A stretch of 64,000 nucleotides of DNA from Istiophorus platypterus (GCA_016859345.1 CM029112.1:9244589-9308588), one strand, 5' to 3'; shown: positions 49,596 to 61,153, numbered from the stretch's first letter. Translations and numbers: made by a program. The notes: generated by a model from the letters alone, not told the origin.

Positions 49596-50325
49596 GTATA
49601 TTTGTACATATTTTTATTACATTAGGGTTCTTTCAAACTACATACTGATAATTTTTTTTTGAAGTTGACGTTTCAAATATTTGTTGTTTTCTGTTGTTTA
49701 TGAGTTGTCATTTTTCGCCAAGCTATGCATCACTCAGACATTCAGGAAAAATGGACGTCATGTTCCTGAACGCAACAACATTCCTCACATATTATATAAT
49801 AATACACGGGGAGTAGGATATGGGATTTTTTTTTCTTTTTCACTGTGCTAACATTCATCTCATGCTGAGGCTCCCCACAGGGAAGCCCTAGCCCTCTGAT
49901 CATTTTCTGCCACATTTTCTTACGATTGTCTTTGCCACAGACATTTGAATTGAAAAGATTTTCTTTTTGGTCACAGGCTGACAGACTGACAGAAAATAGA
50001 AGCAGCTAAGCAAAAGATGTGATGTCAAGTATGTGGTCAAACAGGTAGCGTCCAGATTGTTTGTTATTTGATCAGGAAGCTACAACACAACACAAAATAA
50101 CAATTACTGATCGGTTTAAGGGTTTTTTTTCATGGGGTTTACTCCCTGAGCTTTGATCCTTTTGCACTCTGACATTCACTCAGGAACCTATCTCAGATTA
50201 TGCAACATGTCCATGAATGATTCAAAGGTCCAACCTCTGTCTGACAGTCAGACAATAGGGAGCTTTCCCAAAAGTGAAACAGAAAAAGGTATAAAAAAGT
50301 TTCAAAGAGCCAAGTGTGGTCTTAC

Positions 50326-50440
50326 CTGTTCCAGCTGAACCTGTCCAGGTAGCACTGAGGTCTGCCTGCACTACTTCTCTTAAGAGCTTCAGGACAATAA
50401 CGCGTGAGGACAGTACTGGTTTACCTGCGACAGGTGCTCT
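50326..50440 (-). promoter_or_regulatory. probable 5' UTR exon and promoter of the TRIM-like gene
   Basis: On the minus strand the sequence runs into a consensus donor (gaacag|gtaagacc, GT at 50324-50325). The next acceptor on the same strand is the one directly before the TRIM-like ATG at 49001. The 5' limit is a guess. It lies a few hundred bases downstream of the stop codon of the GIMAP-like gene. Confidence 0.45.
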
Positions 50441-50915
50441 AAGGTGTGTGTGTGTCATCTACGAAAGGGGCAGTGCTTCAGGCAATGGCACTCTCAGCTG
50501 AGACTCCACCCTGAATGTTATCTGAGCTACTCTTTAACTAACCCACAGCTAGACTCCAGGAAATGTTGGTTTCCAAACGAGTGCAAGCCAAAGAGCAAAT
50601 GTGCTGTCAGTAATCACAACCACATTTATTTGAAATAAATTTATTTACAGTTTAAACTCAGCTGTGAGATTTATTGTCATTCACCATTAGTAATTCCCTT
50701 AAGCTACATTATGCACCAAAACAGTAGCATAGCATGGAGCGGTTTACTATGTAGATGATATAACTTGTGGAAAAATGACAAACTACAAAGTAGCATGGGA
50801 GTAAAGGGAGTTAACTTGAAAGCTACCGAACAGTTAGATACCAAGAGCATATGATATAAAGTTTTTCTCTTTACTTTCTTCCAAAAAAAACAGGTAAGAA
50901 GTCACTACCACACCA

Positions 50916-52164
50916 TCAAGGTCGAGGGGCGGCAAAAAAGCGATTGATAAAGATTGAGTTAAAGTTGAGTCTGGCAGGTGGAGCCACTCTCTCTTCCATA
51001 TGCTTTATAGCCACTTGGGCCGTTCCTCCTCCCGATCCTCCAACTGCACCACCTATGATCCCATAAAGAACCATCCCTCCTGGCCCCTCTATAGACCCAA
51101 CTAGCGCTCCCATGACGGCTCCCACAACAAAGCCTGTCCCCAGCCCTCTGGCCAGGGAAGTTCTGAGCCATCCGTTGTCCATCTCCGCCTTGGCTCTGAT
51201 CTCCGCTCCAACGTTGATGGTGTAGGCGTCCTTCTGTTGATACAGCTCTTCCGCCATGTAGTGCTTCTCCATCTCGGTCCATGCCTTCTCCATCTCTTCT
51301 GCCCTCTGCTTCCTGAGCCTCTTCTCCTCTTTCTTCACGCAGTCCGCAGCCTTCTGGAAAGTTCTGCTGGAGAAGTAGCCCCCCCCTAACGAGGCCACCA
51401 TCCACTCGATCTTCTGCAGCAGCTCTCTGTCCCAGCTGCGATCTCTGCAGTTCTTCCTGAAAATGTGGAAGCGTCCACCATACTTCTCAATGAGTTCCTT
51501 CAGTTGCCAGTCGGTCTTCTGCACCTTGTCCTCCAGGGCGGCTCCCTCCAGATTTCCTTCGTAGATCAGGAGGACCATGCAGTGCCTCAGACAGTGCCTT
51601 CCGAAACGTTTTTTCATCAGTCTGGAGGTTTTTATGTCATTCGGGGAGATTTTCTCCATGTCAAATGCAACAAGGAAGGCATGGGGACCAGGGATACATA
51701 AGCATTTGGACCTCCTCAGCTCCATCTTCCTCTTGGCTTGAGATATATCCTTGTCATAGATGTTTGGTCCATTGATCACAGCCACTCGTCTACCAGCCAG
51801 CTCTCCAGTATTCTTCCTGCTGCCAGAAATGCTGGTGACATCGTTATTAAACTCCCCTCTCCCAAGTAGGGCATTGGTTAGTAGGAACTGAGAATGTCCA
51901 CTGCTACCGACCACCATAAGCCTCAGCTCCAAAGTAGGTCCTGTGAACAAGAGAAGTTCAGCTGAGTTTCAGAACGAAGCAACACCCACCAAACTCAAAA
52001 ATATCTGTGCATTTGCTTACATTTATCATTTTCACACTGTCTTCCTGTAGACTCTTTGGTTTCTAAGTGCATAAAAACCATGTTCAGTAGGTTGTACAAG
52101 AGGCTGACAAAATAATGTAAATATGGTTCAAGAGTAATATTTTCATTGTCCTGCTCCCTTAATG

Positions 52165-52220
<56 letters not shown>

Positions 52221-53075
52221 CAATTAATTTTGTGCTTTTAAAAAGATGATTTGCTATTTTAGTTATTACGTGTAGCTCTAGCAAGACTGCATGACGCATC
52301 TGTGAGGCTGTGCTTCGAGCTAAATGACAACGATGATGCTGAGGTGATGGAATATTTACCGTGTGTCACTATCTTAGGTCAGCATGCTGACTCCTGCCAC
52401 TTAGCATGATTCACGATGTACAGCAGAGGCTGACGGGAATATCATCAGCTCTGCAGGTATTTGGTCATAAACCAAAGTATTTCACAAATATAAATTTTCA
52501 CCCAATGATGGCGCTGCTGAAGAGTGTCAGAGTGATTACAGTTTACCCTGAGTGGGGCATGAATGTACGTACCAAATTTAATGGCAATCAATGTAACATT
52601 TGTTGAGACATTTCGCTCAAAACCTCATGGTGGTGTAACAATGATCAGCAAAAGAATTAGGATTGATTGTCTGGAAATCATGAATTTCTTCAAAAAATTT
52701 TGTGCCAATCTAGTAGATATCACTAGTTGATATATATTTTCTGGAAGTTGCTTTAAAAAATTATCTGCTGGTGACTAGAGATGAAAAGTCAGAGGTTCAT
52801 CCCCTGGACACGATTAATGTCTTTACATGGCAATTTCATGGCAACTGATTGACTGACCAACAAAGACCAACCAGAAGCTCAAAACCTGTTGCTAAGTCTC
52901 TTTTAGCCCACAAATGCTGCTAAATGACATTCCAATTGAAATGGCCTATGACACAGCCTCCGTTTTAGTTTGGTTGCTTGAGTTAAGTTAAAGCGGCTCA
53001 GTCATCTCCGTGTCACATTTGTTCAGCCTCCGTATATTTTAAATCCATCAACTTACCTTTCTTCCTCTTATCCAT
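50916..53075 (-). CDS. GIMAP/AIG1-like protein with degenerate GTPase motifs
   Basis: A member of the AIG1/GIMAP family, which in vertebrates acts in lymphocyte survival and on membranes. Two coding exons: 53057-53075 (MDKRKK, donor aaag|gtaagt) and 50916-51940 (acceptor ttcacag); 1044 nt, 347 aa. The fold is recognisable by LVVG-like strand 1 (LRLMVVG), LLTNALLGRGEF after the P-loop, and the conserved box GPHAFLVAFDMEKISPND (about 91-108). The nucleotide-binding residues are lost: the P-loop reads GSSGHSQF (18-25) instead of GxxGxGK[ST], the DTPG position reads INGPN, and the TRKD-type G4 motif is absent. A charged helix (about 205-245) precedes a glycine-zipper hydrophobic tail (about 272-313), which probably inserts in or lies on a membrane. 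Probably a pseudo-GTPase. AATAAA on the minus strand lies near 50629-50624. Confidence 0.8.
52165..52219. repeat. (TA)n microsatellite
   Basis: A pure ta run of about 54 bases in the intron of the GIMAP-like gene. Confidence 0.97.
52270..52865 (+). repeat. teleost interspersed repeat, longer copy 2
   Basis: Same family and orientation as 582-838, but including the 5' part: 'gtgcttcgagctaaatgaca', 'ttaggtcagcatgctgactc', 'gctgacgggaatatcatcag', 'gcaggtatttggtcataaac', 'gatggcgctgctgaagagtg', 'gtaccaaatttaatggcaat'. Located in the intron of the GIMAP-like gene. No coding capacity. Ends approximate. Confidence 0.75.
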
Positions 53076-54870
53076 CCAGATGATTTACGGCACAGATTCG
53101 CTCTTAACAATGATCTTATTTTGAATATGTCGAAGTTTTCTGCTGCCTCTCTGAACTCAACTCATCACAATAACTGTTGCATGTATTCAATGAAAAAGCA
53201 ACCCTATCCCTTCCCCCCTCCCCTCTCTCTCTCTCTCTTTCTCTCTCTCTCGCTCTCTCTCTGTTGATGAGGTAATTTTGGCAACAGGTTTAATATTAAG
53301 TGGAAAATGTCCTCAGGGTCCGAAGCTGACAGTGAGCACATTCACATTTATTGACACCTTTAATTAAATACTTTGATAAATGGCTCAATTACTCAATTAA
53401 TTTGTGTGTACCATCACTTTTTGGAAATAATGTTGGAAAGGATGAGAGGAGTTATAGATTTTCTTTGGTTGCAGATGTTGATTACCTCCCTTATACACAG
53501 ACACACATCATACACAGCTGATTTGTATATGATATACATCATCACAACATATTCTGCAAAGTTAATCAGCGCTGATCAGAAGTAAATATTTGAAGATGAT
53601 TATAGAGTTGTTTTTTCCACTAATAGAGCTGTGCAGGCTCTTACCTGCAAAAGATGAAGAGAACTGATTAACAGTAATCCTGATGAATGATTGCTTATAA
53701 TAATACTCAATGTTCTTTTTTGTGTTGAAATTAATATTCTAATTTTAACAGTTACCCTGCAAGGTTATTTCATTGTCAGCCCACCAGACAGAGGTTTTTT
53801 TATGCCTGTGTTTGGGGAAATCAATAGCTCATTAAATTAGTTTGATCCTGTGCGAGTAGAGCCCATATGATATTCCAAATATAGACTAGTGTCTTTACGT
53901 GTTGTCACTGCAGCAACAAAAGCTTGTGTTTATAAAGAACAGCTGATATTTAATTCAACCTCATGCAAAGATGCCAACACGAATAGGCCGCATTCAATAT
54001 TCAGATGTCTGTTTCCAACATTGGGAAACTATGTGCATTGATATAGTTTCATCATGCATCTAATGTTTAATATAAGCAAACTAAAAATATCTGTGCTTGT
54101 TTCATTTAAAGCAAATGGCTGAAAAGTGCTTTATAACTGGGGCCTTCCAATTCAGTGCCTAGTTAAACAAAGGGGCTGTTTAATCTACTTTAAAATACAG
54201 CTGGTCTGCCAAACCTTAGGACTTTTTCAAAGCTTATTTTTATTGCGCATATGAAAGTTCCAAAGGTTCCAAGGAACTTTGAGAGGCCCCTTATAAGAAA
54301 CTGATATTTTAGAGATACATGAAGTATGAATTATTAGTCAGAGTAATCATACAAGCTGTAAATACAAGCCAACGCCTAAGTACCTGGGCTCGAGGCATTA
54401 GTCATTCATCAACATCGCTTTAAAACAAAAAATAATTATTATTTCCTGAAATACTGAAAATCACTTTGGAGACAGTTTAATCCATCCATCTGTGATATTT
54501 ACACAGAAGTTATTAAGCTTAAAATAAAATTATTTAACTCAGATGGACATAGAATTAAACTCCAGACGCCGGTGAGTTCGCCTGAGCCTTTCAAACACTT
54601 AGTGTTGCTCACTGAGACCAAACATCGCTCAGACGTCTGACATTGGGGCGTAAGACGCGTTCACTGTCCTTAGTGGCCGTTTGTAACGTTACTGGTTCTT
54701 ACCCCGGTGAAACAGCGCCCCCGAGCGGTCGAACTTTTGTGACGCACAAAGAGGAAATCGCTTTCACGTACTTCCTGTTCGGACTTGGAAACAGTGTAAA
54801 CAGACAAAATGACCCCGCGCTACTCCGCATTTGCTCTGGTCGCATCGGTTTCGTAGAGACTCTGACGCTT
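53076..54870. other. intergenic stretch between the GIMAP-like gene and rsad1
   Basis: Contains the presumed GIMAP-like promoter, directly flanked by a long CT-rich tract (53205-53263), then AT-rich unique DNA. No gene supported. Confidence 0.5.
53205..53263. repeat. (CT)n low-complexity tract
   Basis: C-rich start followed by ct units with few interruptions, about 130 bases upstream of the GIMAP-like start codon. It could affect that promoter. Confidence 0.9.
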
Positions 54871-54874
54871 TCCT

Positions 54875-54937
<63 letters not shown>
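54875..54937. repeat. (TTG)n microsatellite at the rsad1 promoter
   Basis: About 21 uninterrupted ttg units followed by tcgtcgtcg variants, ending roughly 75 bases before the rsad1 start codon. Confidence 0.97.
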
Positions 54938-54938
<1 letters not shown>

Positions 54939-54954
54939 CGTCGTCGTTGTTATT

Positions 54955-55160
54955 ATGATGGGGCCGGGCGCTCGCCGCTTTCTGGTGTGACGGACGGAAC
55001 ACGGGTGGACGCGGGATGAGGAGCGGACGCGCGTCCCTCGCGGCCACACGCGCCCTCTCCGCAGGCCCGCGCGCCTCCTCCGGCGTACGGATGACGGAGG
55101 GCGCGCGTGAGCGGGCGGGCTCCCCCCGGCACGCGGAGCAGGCGTCCCTCTACGTCCACG
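54955..55160 (+). promoter_or_regulatory. rsad1: CpG-rich start region of rsad1
   Basis: Very CpG-dense sequence covers the start codon and all of exon 1 directly after the (TTG)n tract. No TATA box seen. Confidence 0.6.
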
Positions 55161-58100
55161 TGAGCAGGCGTTTTGTTTCTTAGAGCAAATGATAAGAGTG
55201 TGGTGTCTAACACAGTTTGCCCCAGTCATCATGCTCCTCTGATTCACAGTGGCCCTACTGCCTCAGGAGGTGTTCCTACTGCAACTTCAACAAGTACATA
55301 CCCAGAGAGAACAATTACCACACCCTGACCGACTGCCTCCAGCGGGAGACGGACACGTTGCTGCAGCTCAGTGAGGTTTCCCGGTACGATGACCCCCCCC
55401 CCAGACATCCCACGGGAAGATTTCCTCCCATCCCCTGCAGCTTTCAAACACATACCTTCACTTGATTTGCAGCATCACCTCAGTGTTCTTTGGCGGCGGG
55501 ACTCCGAGCCTGGCGCACCCGTCAACCATCGCCGCCGTCCTCGAGACGGTCTCCAGGCGAGCGGATCTGCCAGACGAGGCCGAGGTCACGCTCGAGGTCA
55601 ACCCCACCCCGGCGGGGATGTCAAAGTTAGAGGGTTACTGCCGTGCTGGGGTGAACCGTTTCTCCATTGGGGTGCAGGTGATTATAAGCATAGAAGATTG
55701 ACCCCAGAAGAATAAGGTTATGCACCGTGTACTTAAACTCTTTATGTCACACTTTCAATCTTTCAGTCTTTGCAGGACGGTGACCTGAAAATTCTGGGAA
55801 GAGACCACAACTCTCATCAGGCTTTGCGAACTGTTGAAGAGGCTCAAAGGCTGTGCCCGGGGAGGGTGTCGGTGGACGTCATGTTCGGACGCCCCGGACA
55901 GAGCAGCGAATCCTGGGAGAGAGAGTTGTCTGAGCTGCTGAGGGTGTGTGACGACCACGTGTCCCTGTACCAGCTGACCCTGGAGCGAGGCACCCAGCTG
56001 TTCAAACAGGTGCAACGAGGGGAGGTGACCGTGCCGGCCGACGACGTGGCGGCAGAGATGTACCGGTGCGCCCGGAGGATTCTCCGCCAGAACGGCTTTC
56101 GGCAGTACGAAGTGTCAAACTTTGCAAGAAATGTGAGTCCTGCCCTTCCCTTGATTCACTTGACTCCAACAAAAACATTATAGGAAAGGTAGATTTATTC
56201 GTAGAATACCTTTTGAAAAGTAAAGGAAGTTCGTAAGCCATAAAAGTGCATTACAACAATCTAAAAGACAATAAAAGAAGAAAAACAAATTGAAATGGGA
56301 AATAATATTAAAAAAGAAAAAAAGACAGGCAAAAAAACAGGAAAAATGGATGAAAGTTTCAGTGTAGGAATGAAGAATTAGTTAAAGTTCAAATTTATTT
56401 GGTGAGTAAAATTTAGCTGGCGCAGACCTTATAGCTTCTAGGGCTTTGTCCCAGATATTTAACCTATTTACATTCATCAGTCACCTCATTATATTATACC
56501 GTGGTTTCCATTGTTACTGGTGTAGCCTCTCAGCCGCGCTGGATTCAGATTTCCTTCACCTGCACAGGGGACTCGCAGGGAACAGTCCGGCAATCGGGAG
56601 TCAATATTCCTGATTGACAGCAGTCTCAGTGTTTACTGTTTGTTCTCAGCTCTCCATCAACACGGTAATATTTACCTTTGCTTTATGCAGAATGGAGCGA
56701 GTCATCACAATATGAGCTACTGGAAGGGGAGGCAGTACATCGGTGTTGGCCCAGGTGATCGATTATCTGGCTTGAAAACAGCAGTCGATGAATGTCGTAC
56801 CTGTGGTAGATGCAGTTTTAACATTTCCGGTCTATGACAGGAGCACATGGGCGGTTTGTCCCTCTCGGGGAGGGCGGCGTCCTTCGGGAGGCCCGGACCC
56901 AGACCCTCGAGCCTGACGTGTGGATCCGTGAGGTCCAGAAGAGGGGACATGGGACACGGAGGAGGATTCAGCTCAGCCATCATGGACTGTGAGCTTATGC
57001 ACTTACCGGCAGTAGTGTAACATCTTGCAATGAGCTTGTGTGGTGTGGGACAATTTTTCAGCCCAGATAATCTCTGTCGGTGTGAAATGCAACAGTTATG
57101 TATCACCCAGTTATTTAACACAGTGTGAGAAACTTGGTGTCAGAGGTCGCTGCACAGTACATGTTCTTGTTCTTCCAGACATTCCGTCCTTGCGAAACAC
57201 CAGACACGTCCGTTCACTCACTCTGTCCCGTCCTTGTTATTATCCACGTCTGGTCACTGTGAAGTTGTTTTTTTGAAAGATATTTGTTTTGCAGATTGGA
57301 GGAGGTGCTGGTGATGGGAATGAGAATGTCAGAGGGTATTAATCACAAGGTGAAGCCCACAAAATAAACCCTCTACACCTACATGACATGCAACGGAAAA
57401 CACTCTGTTCAGCACAGTGTCTTTATGTAATCTCTGCTGTCATTTAAGGGGATGTTCAGAATGCTCAGTGAATTATGTTTTTCTGTTCATTCTCTGGTAT
57501 TTAACAGCACTGGGGGATGTTTAGCCCTCAGATGGGCCTCCGTGAAGTCTTTGGCACATCCCCCGATGTCCAAGAGTTGCTACAGAGTGGACAGCTGATT
57601 CTTGATGAAAGGTGACTTATGATTATTTTTATTTTTTTTGATGATACCTGAAGGTAGAGTTTCACATTTTTACCGGCAAAAAAAAGATTCCACGTTTGCG
57701 GATGGCTGCCATTAAGGATATTTTCAGTATCCTCATAATTAGAGTAACAGTTTTCTTTATAAAGTGTCAAAAAGTTGTGAAAAATTCCTGTTATGCTTTC
57801 CAGCTATACAGCCCGAGATGATTGGGATTGCTAGTTCTACCTGATCTAAACCAAAAAATGGTCAGTTAACTATGAGATATGGAAAAGAGAAGAATCGCAT
57901 TGAAGAACTGGAACCAAAAGTGTTCTGAGTTTTTGTTTGAAAAACGATTAAAACGATCAGTCGTCTATCAAAGTAGTTTCATTTTCTGGTAGTCCGCTGT
58001 TCGAGTCGTCATTGCTGCTCTATGCTTATGTCTGAATCTGTTACCCGTTTCCTTCTCTTATCAGGGGTCTGCGCTGCTCCTGGGATGGACTGGCCTTACT

Positions 58101-58212
58101 GGACAGCATACTGCCAGCTCTGCTGGTGGAGCTAGAGACACAAATCCTCCAGAGGCCACGGACGCACCACCGCGCTGATGGACAAACACAGAAAACCTCA
58201 AACCCACAATGA
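55016..58212 (+). CDS. rsad1: radical SAM domain-containing protein 1 (HemW-like)
   Basis: A mitochondrial radical SAM protein of the HemW family; HemW members bind heme and are implicated in heme transfer. Nine exons: 55016-55159, 55250-55383, 55473-55677, 55767-56132, 56691-56754, 56841-56988, 57295-57349, 57508-57611, 58065-58212; 1368 nt, 455 aa (human 442). The Arg/Ser/Ala-rich N-terminus looks like a mitochondrial presequence. The [4Fe-4S] motif C52-LRR-C56-SY-C59 follows YVHWPY; GGGTP is at 100-104. Further family signatures are NRFSIGVQSLQDGDL, LYQLTLERGT, YEVSNFARN, YIGVGPGAHGRF, the C-terminal HemW part (LEEVLVMGMR) and GLRCSWDGLALLDS. The start is the first in-frame ATG after an in-frame stop (TGA) in the upstream sequence; a second in-frame ATG follows at 55091. 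AATAAA is near 58618. Intron 4 includes an A-rich stretch that looks like the tail of an old retroelement. Confidence 0.96.
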
Positions 58213-58784
58213 CAGCAATGTTATTGGGCAGAGAACTTTGGAGAAAGCTTTGAGCAGGACATGGAAAAATATCCCGAAGAAAAAGGCAGATATTGATGCA
58301 TCAAAGGAGTCTCATGTCTTTTCCAAGTTTAATTCTATAATATTTAAATTCCTTATTAAACCATTTTTCACTTTGAATTCCCTCAGTATTTCCTTCTCTT
58401 TGTTACTTTGCTATTTTGCTGTCATCATGATATCTCAAACCAACACAGCCTTACCAGTGTAATTAAACCTGGCACCCAAATAATACTCACTGTTACCATC
58501 ATCTAAACATAATCATTACTCTCGTGGTACATATGACACTGTTTTGAGTTGATAGGAATCCCCGTTCATTCTTCTGTGTACGCCCGTATCGCGAATAATC
58601 AATTTTTCTGCATTTGTAAATAAAACTGTTGAAAACAACATATTAATCTAACTCCTTCCGTATTTAAACCACCACTGATGGACACTCAGATCATATAATA
58701 GAATCTGTTTGAGTCTTTTAGTCAGTAAACAGGCACACACACACAATTCAACTTTACCATCCTTTAATGGCTCCCTCCAAAGCA

Positions 58785-59100
58785 AAAGTCTCACACTGGT
58801 GTCATAAACGTGACAGCGAGTCCGGTGTACTCCAGAGGCCTCCCCGGTCACCAGATCTGAATTCGGTACGACGCCTCTGGGATGTGGTAGAAAGAGAGAT
58901 CGGAAGCATGAATGAGCAGCTGTCAAATCACCAGAGATGGTGAGATGAAATCATGTCAGCAGAACCAGTATCAGCAGAGGAACACTTCGAACATCTGGTG
59001 GAATCCACAAGCCATGAAGAAGAAGGAGAGGAAGAGCAGATGGAGGCCCCACCCAGTATTAGTATGGTGTTCCTAATAAAGAGCTCAGTGAGTGTATATA
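58785..59100 (+). mobile_element. degraded 3' end of a Tc1/mariner-type DNA transposon
   Basis: Translated on the plus strand, the remnant shows the DDE-domain end of the transposase with stops and frame changes: SPDLN, then LWDVVEREIGSMNEQ, and later EHFEHLVES. The tail 'ggtgttcctaataaagagct..tgagtgtata' matches the well-known end of a fish Tc1-like element. The 5' end and N-terminal domain are missing, so it is inactive. It lies between rsad1 and the RASD-type gene. Confidence 0.8.
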
Positions 59101-59149
59101 GACATAGTTCTCGTCAGGGAAAATATGAACCAGTCTGTTATTGGACATA

Positions 59150-59460
59150 AACTGAGCTTCAGCTCGGTGGCAGGGCGGTACTGAGAGCCGGCACCGGGCT
59201 CTCTCCATGGTGCTGATTCCACAGTCAACCACGACGTCGGTGGGGGGGGGGGGCGGGGGGTCGTCGTCAGTCGTCAGGCCTTCGTCACGCCGTCCACGGC
59301 GTCGTGGGCGCAGCGGTATGCGAGCAGCCTCTCTGATACCGGGCACCGGGAGACGTCCGAGGCCGGCGTTTGAGTCATCTCCCCCCGGAGCACGCACGGT
59401 CCTGCTCCCCGGCGTCAGTCGACGACACCTGGTCGCCAACAGCGCGCGTTTCATAAGTGA
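59150..59460. other. CpG-rich block with a long G-tract
   Basis: A GC- and CpG-rich stretch unlike its flanks, with 12 G (59242-59253), one C and 6 G (to 59260), which could form G-quadruplexes. A minus-strand frame of about 153 codons crosses it but I see no protein motif. It may be a CpG island without a visible gene, or a 3' regulatory block of the RASD-type gene. Confidence 0.4.
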
Positions 59461-59706
59461 ACTACACGCCTGGGATAACAAAAATAATGGGATTTCGATT
59501 GGTTGAACAAATGACGACAATGGACACTTGGAAATAATCCGTTTTAATGTAGCATAATATGATACAGTGACATATACAAAAACGAGAATATGAATGCACT
59601 GGTCCAGCCAGGTGCTGCGGAGTATAACTCCTTACATGATGTGACATTGCAGCATACTACCACAATTGTTTTGTTTTGTTTTGTTTTAATCGAGAAGGCT
59701 CAAAAT

Positions 59707-60877
59707 TCATTGAATCTGACACTTCTCAGGTTTGGTTTGTTTGGTGCTTGATCCAAGCACCAGCCGCAGGTCGCTGGTGAAGCTGGGGCGGCGCGCCAGA
59801 GGGTCCACGGCGGCGCAGGGCGCGCCGAGCCCCGCGGCCCGGCTTCCCCTCCTGCCTCGCTGGCCGACGCACAGCGACCGGTAGGTTAGGATGGGTACGA
59901 TCTGATGCCGGGACGGGACGGCCTCGCCGGGCAGCCCGCCGAGAGAGGCGAGGGCTCCGAACATGCCGTCCAGCCCGGAGCCGTCTTTGGCCGAGGTCTC
60001 GAAGAAGGAGGCGTCCTCGCCGAGGACCTCTCCCACCCGCGATCGCCAGACGCCCCTCTCCGCCTCCAGGTCCGCTTTGTTGCCGCATATCACGACCGGC
60101 ACTCTCGCTGGATTTTTCAGTTTCAGCAACTTTGCCTTGGCAACTCTGATCTCGCCCAGCAGCTCACAGACTTCACTGAAAGAGTCTCCGTCGACCAAAC
60201 TGAAGACGAGCAGAAAGATGTCACCTGGAAAGGATGGGGGCGGCAGTGACCATTAAATCTAAATGTCGAATTTAGGGACATAATCACAGACAATATAATA
60301 CAAATCCACTGGTTGTCAATAACCGTTCTTCCTCACCTGTCAGTATGGATAACCTCCGTTTCGCGGGGAAGTCCCTCTCACCCGAGGCGTCCAGAAGATC
60401 CACCTGGTAGGCCTCCCCTCCTATGTGGAACAGCTTTCTGTGGAAGTCCTCGCTTGTGGGTTCGTAGTGCTCCTCAAATTCTTTGCCCAAGAACCGCCGG
60501 AGGATGTTGGTCTTGCCTACTCTCGGTGCGCCAAGCACGACTATCCTGTGACAGTTCCCGGGCTTGGTCAGACCAGACCCCAGCGGATCCGCCGGCCTCT
60601 TTGGGAGTCGATCGGTCGATACCTGCCGATTGCCAGAACTCGAGGACCTACTCGCGGCAGCTCTCCGGTCCTGTCGTCTCCAGGGCCCTTTAACCGTCTT
60701 GATGATGCCCATGCCTGTCTTCGGTATGTCTGACACCTTGGGGTGCTGGAGCACTGGGGTAAGGGCTGTGCTCTGCAGGACTAGATACTTGATGTGTGAT
60801 TGGTGATGCCCGGCGAGAGGGTGGAACATTTCGAGGATGCCATCGACGGGAAGGTAAAACTTCTCGGTTGTGTTCAT
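59707..60877 (-). CDS. RASD-family small GTPase (Dexras1/Rhes-like)
   Basis: A Ras-like GTPase of the RASD group, membrane-bound signalling proteins. Two coding exons: 60337-60877 and 59707-60224 (donor ctgacag|gtgag, acceptor ttccag|GTGACATC); 1059 nt, 352 aa from the ATG at 60877. G motifs: G1 GAPRVGKT (116-123), switch region EPTSEDFHRK, G3 DASGE (usual DTSG changed), G4 NKAD, G5 ETSAK. The RASD-specific parts PAKRRLSILTG and DPLARRPSFTSDLR are present. The C-terminus CQIQ is a CaaX box; a final Gln favours farnesylation. Human RASD1 and RASD2 have 281 and 266 aa; this N-terminus before G1 is about 90 residues longer, so Met56 (60712) is a possible alternative start. A TATA box lies at 61044-61037. 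Which paralogue it is (rasd1/2 or the fish-specific copies) is undecided. Confidence 0.88.
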
Positions 60878-60925
60878 CTCCGTGTCCTCGCAGGCGTCCC
60901 CGGGCACCGAGAGGCTCTCAAAATC

Positions 60926-60946
60926 CTACGGAGCCTGCGCCTCCAT
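60926..60946 (-). promoter_or_regulatory. short upstream ORF in the RASD-type 5' UTR
   Basis: On the minus strand an ATG at 60946 is followed by five codons and TAG, ending 48 bases before the main ATG at 60877. It lies downstream of the start site expected from the TATA box and could reduce or regulate translation. Confidence 0.5.
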
Positions 60947-61036
60947 GTGTGCTCCGCAACGGAGCCGAGCTTCGCCTCTTATACACCCACACCAAGCGCA
61001 GTTTGTGCGTCACGGAGTCTCATCCAGAGCGCGCTC

Positions 61037-61044
61037 CTTTTATA
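61037..61044 (-). promoter_or_regulatory. TATA box of the RASD-type gene
   Basis: Minus-strand TATAAAAG in a GC-rich setting (ctctataaaaggagcgcgc). Transcription would start near 61010, about 130 bases upstream of the ATG at 60877. RASD1 is an inducible gene in mammals, which fits a TATA promoter. Confidence 0.6.
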
Positions 61045-61108
61045 GAGGCATAAAAAAGACATCAAGCCAAAAAATAAATAAATAAATAAAAAATAATTGA
61101 AAAAAAAA

Positions 61109-61153
61109 CACACACACACACACACACGCACACACACACACACATATATATAT
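61109..61153. repeat. (CA)n/(TA)n microsatellite
   Basis: An A-run followed by ca units and a short ta block, just upstream of the RASD-type promoter. Confidence 0.95.

Noticed and set aside
54699..55247. 182-codon minus-strand frame through the rsad1 promoter
   Set aside because: Created by the (TTG)n tract read as poly-Thr and by CpG-rich sequence antisense to rsad1 exon 1; no motif.
60878..60907. Extended start of the RASD-type protein at 60907
   Set aside because: The codon there is GTG, not ATG, and the first ATG in the main frame is at 60877.
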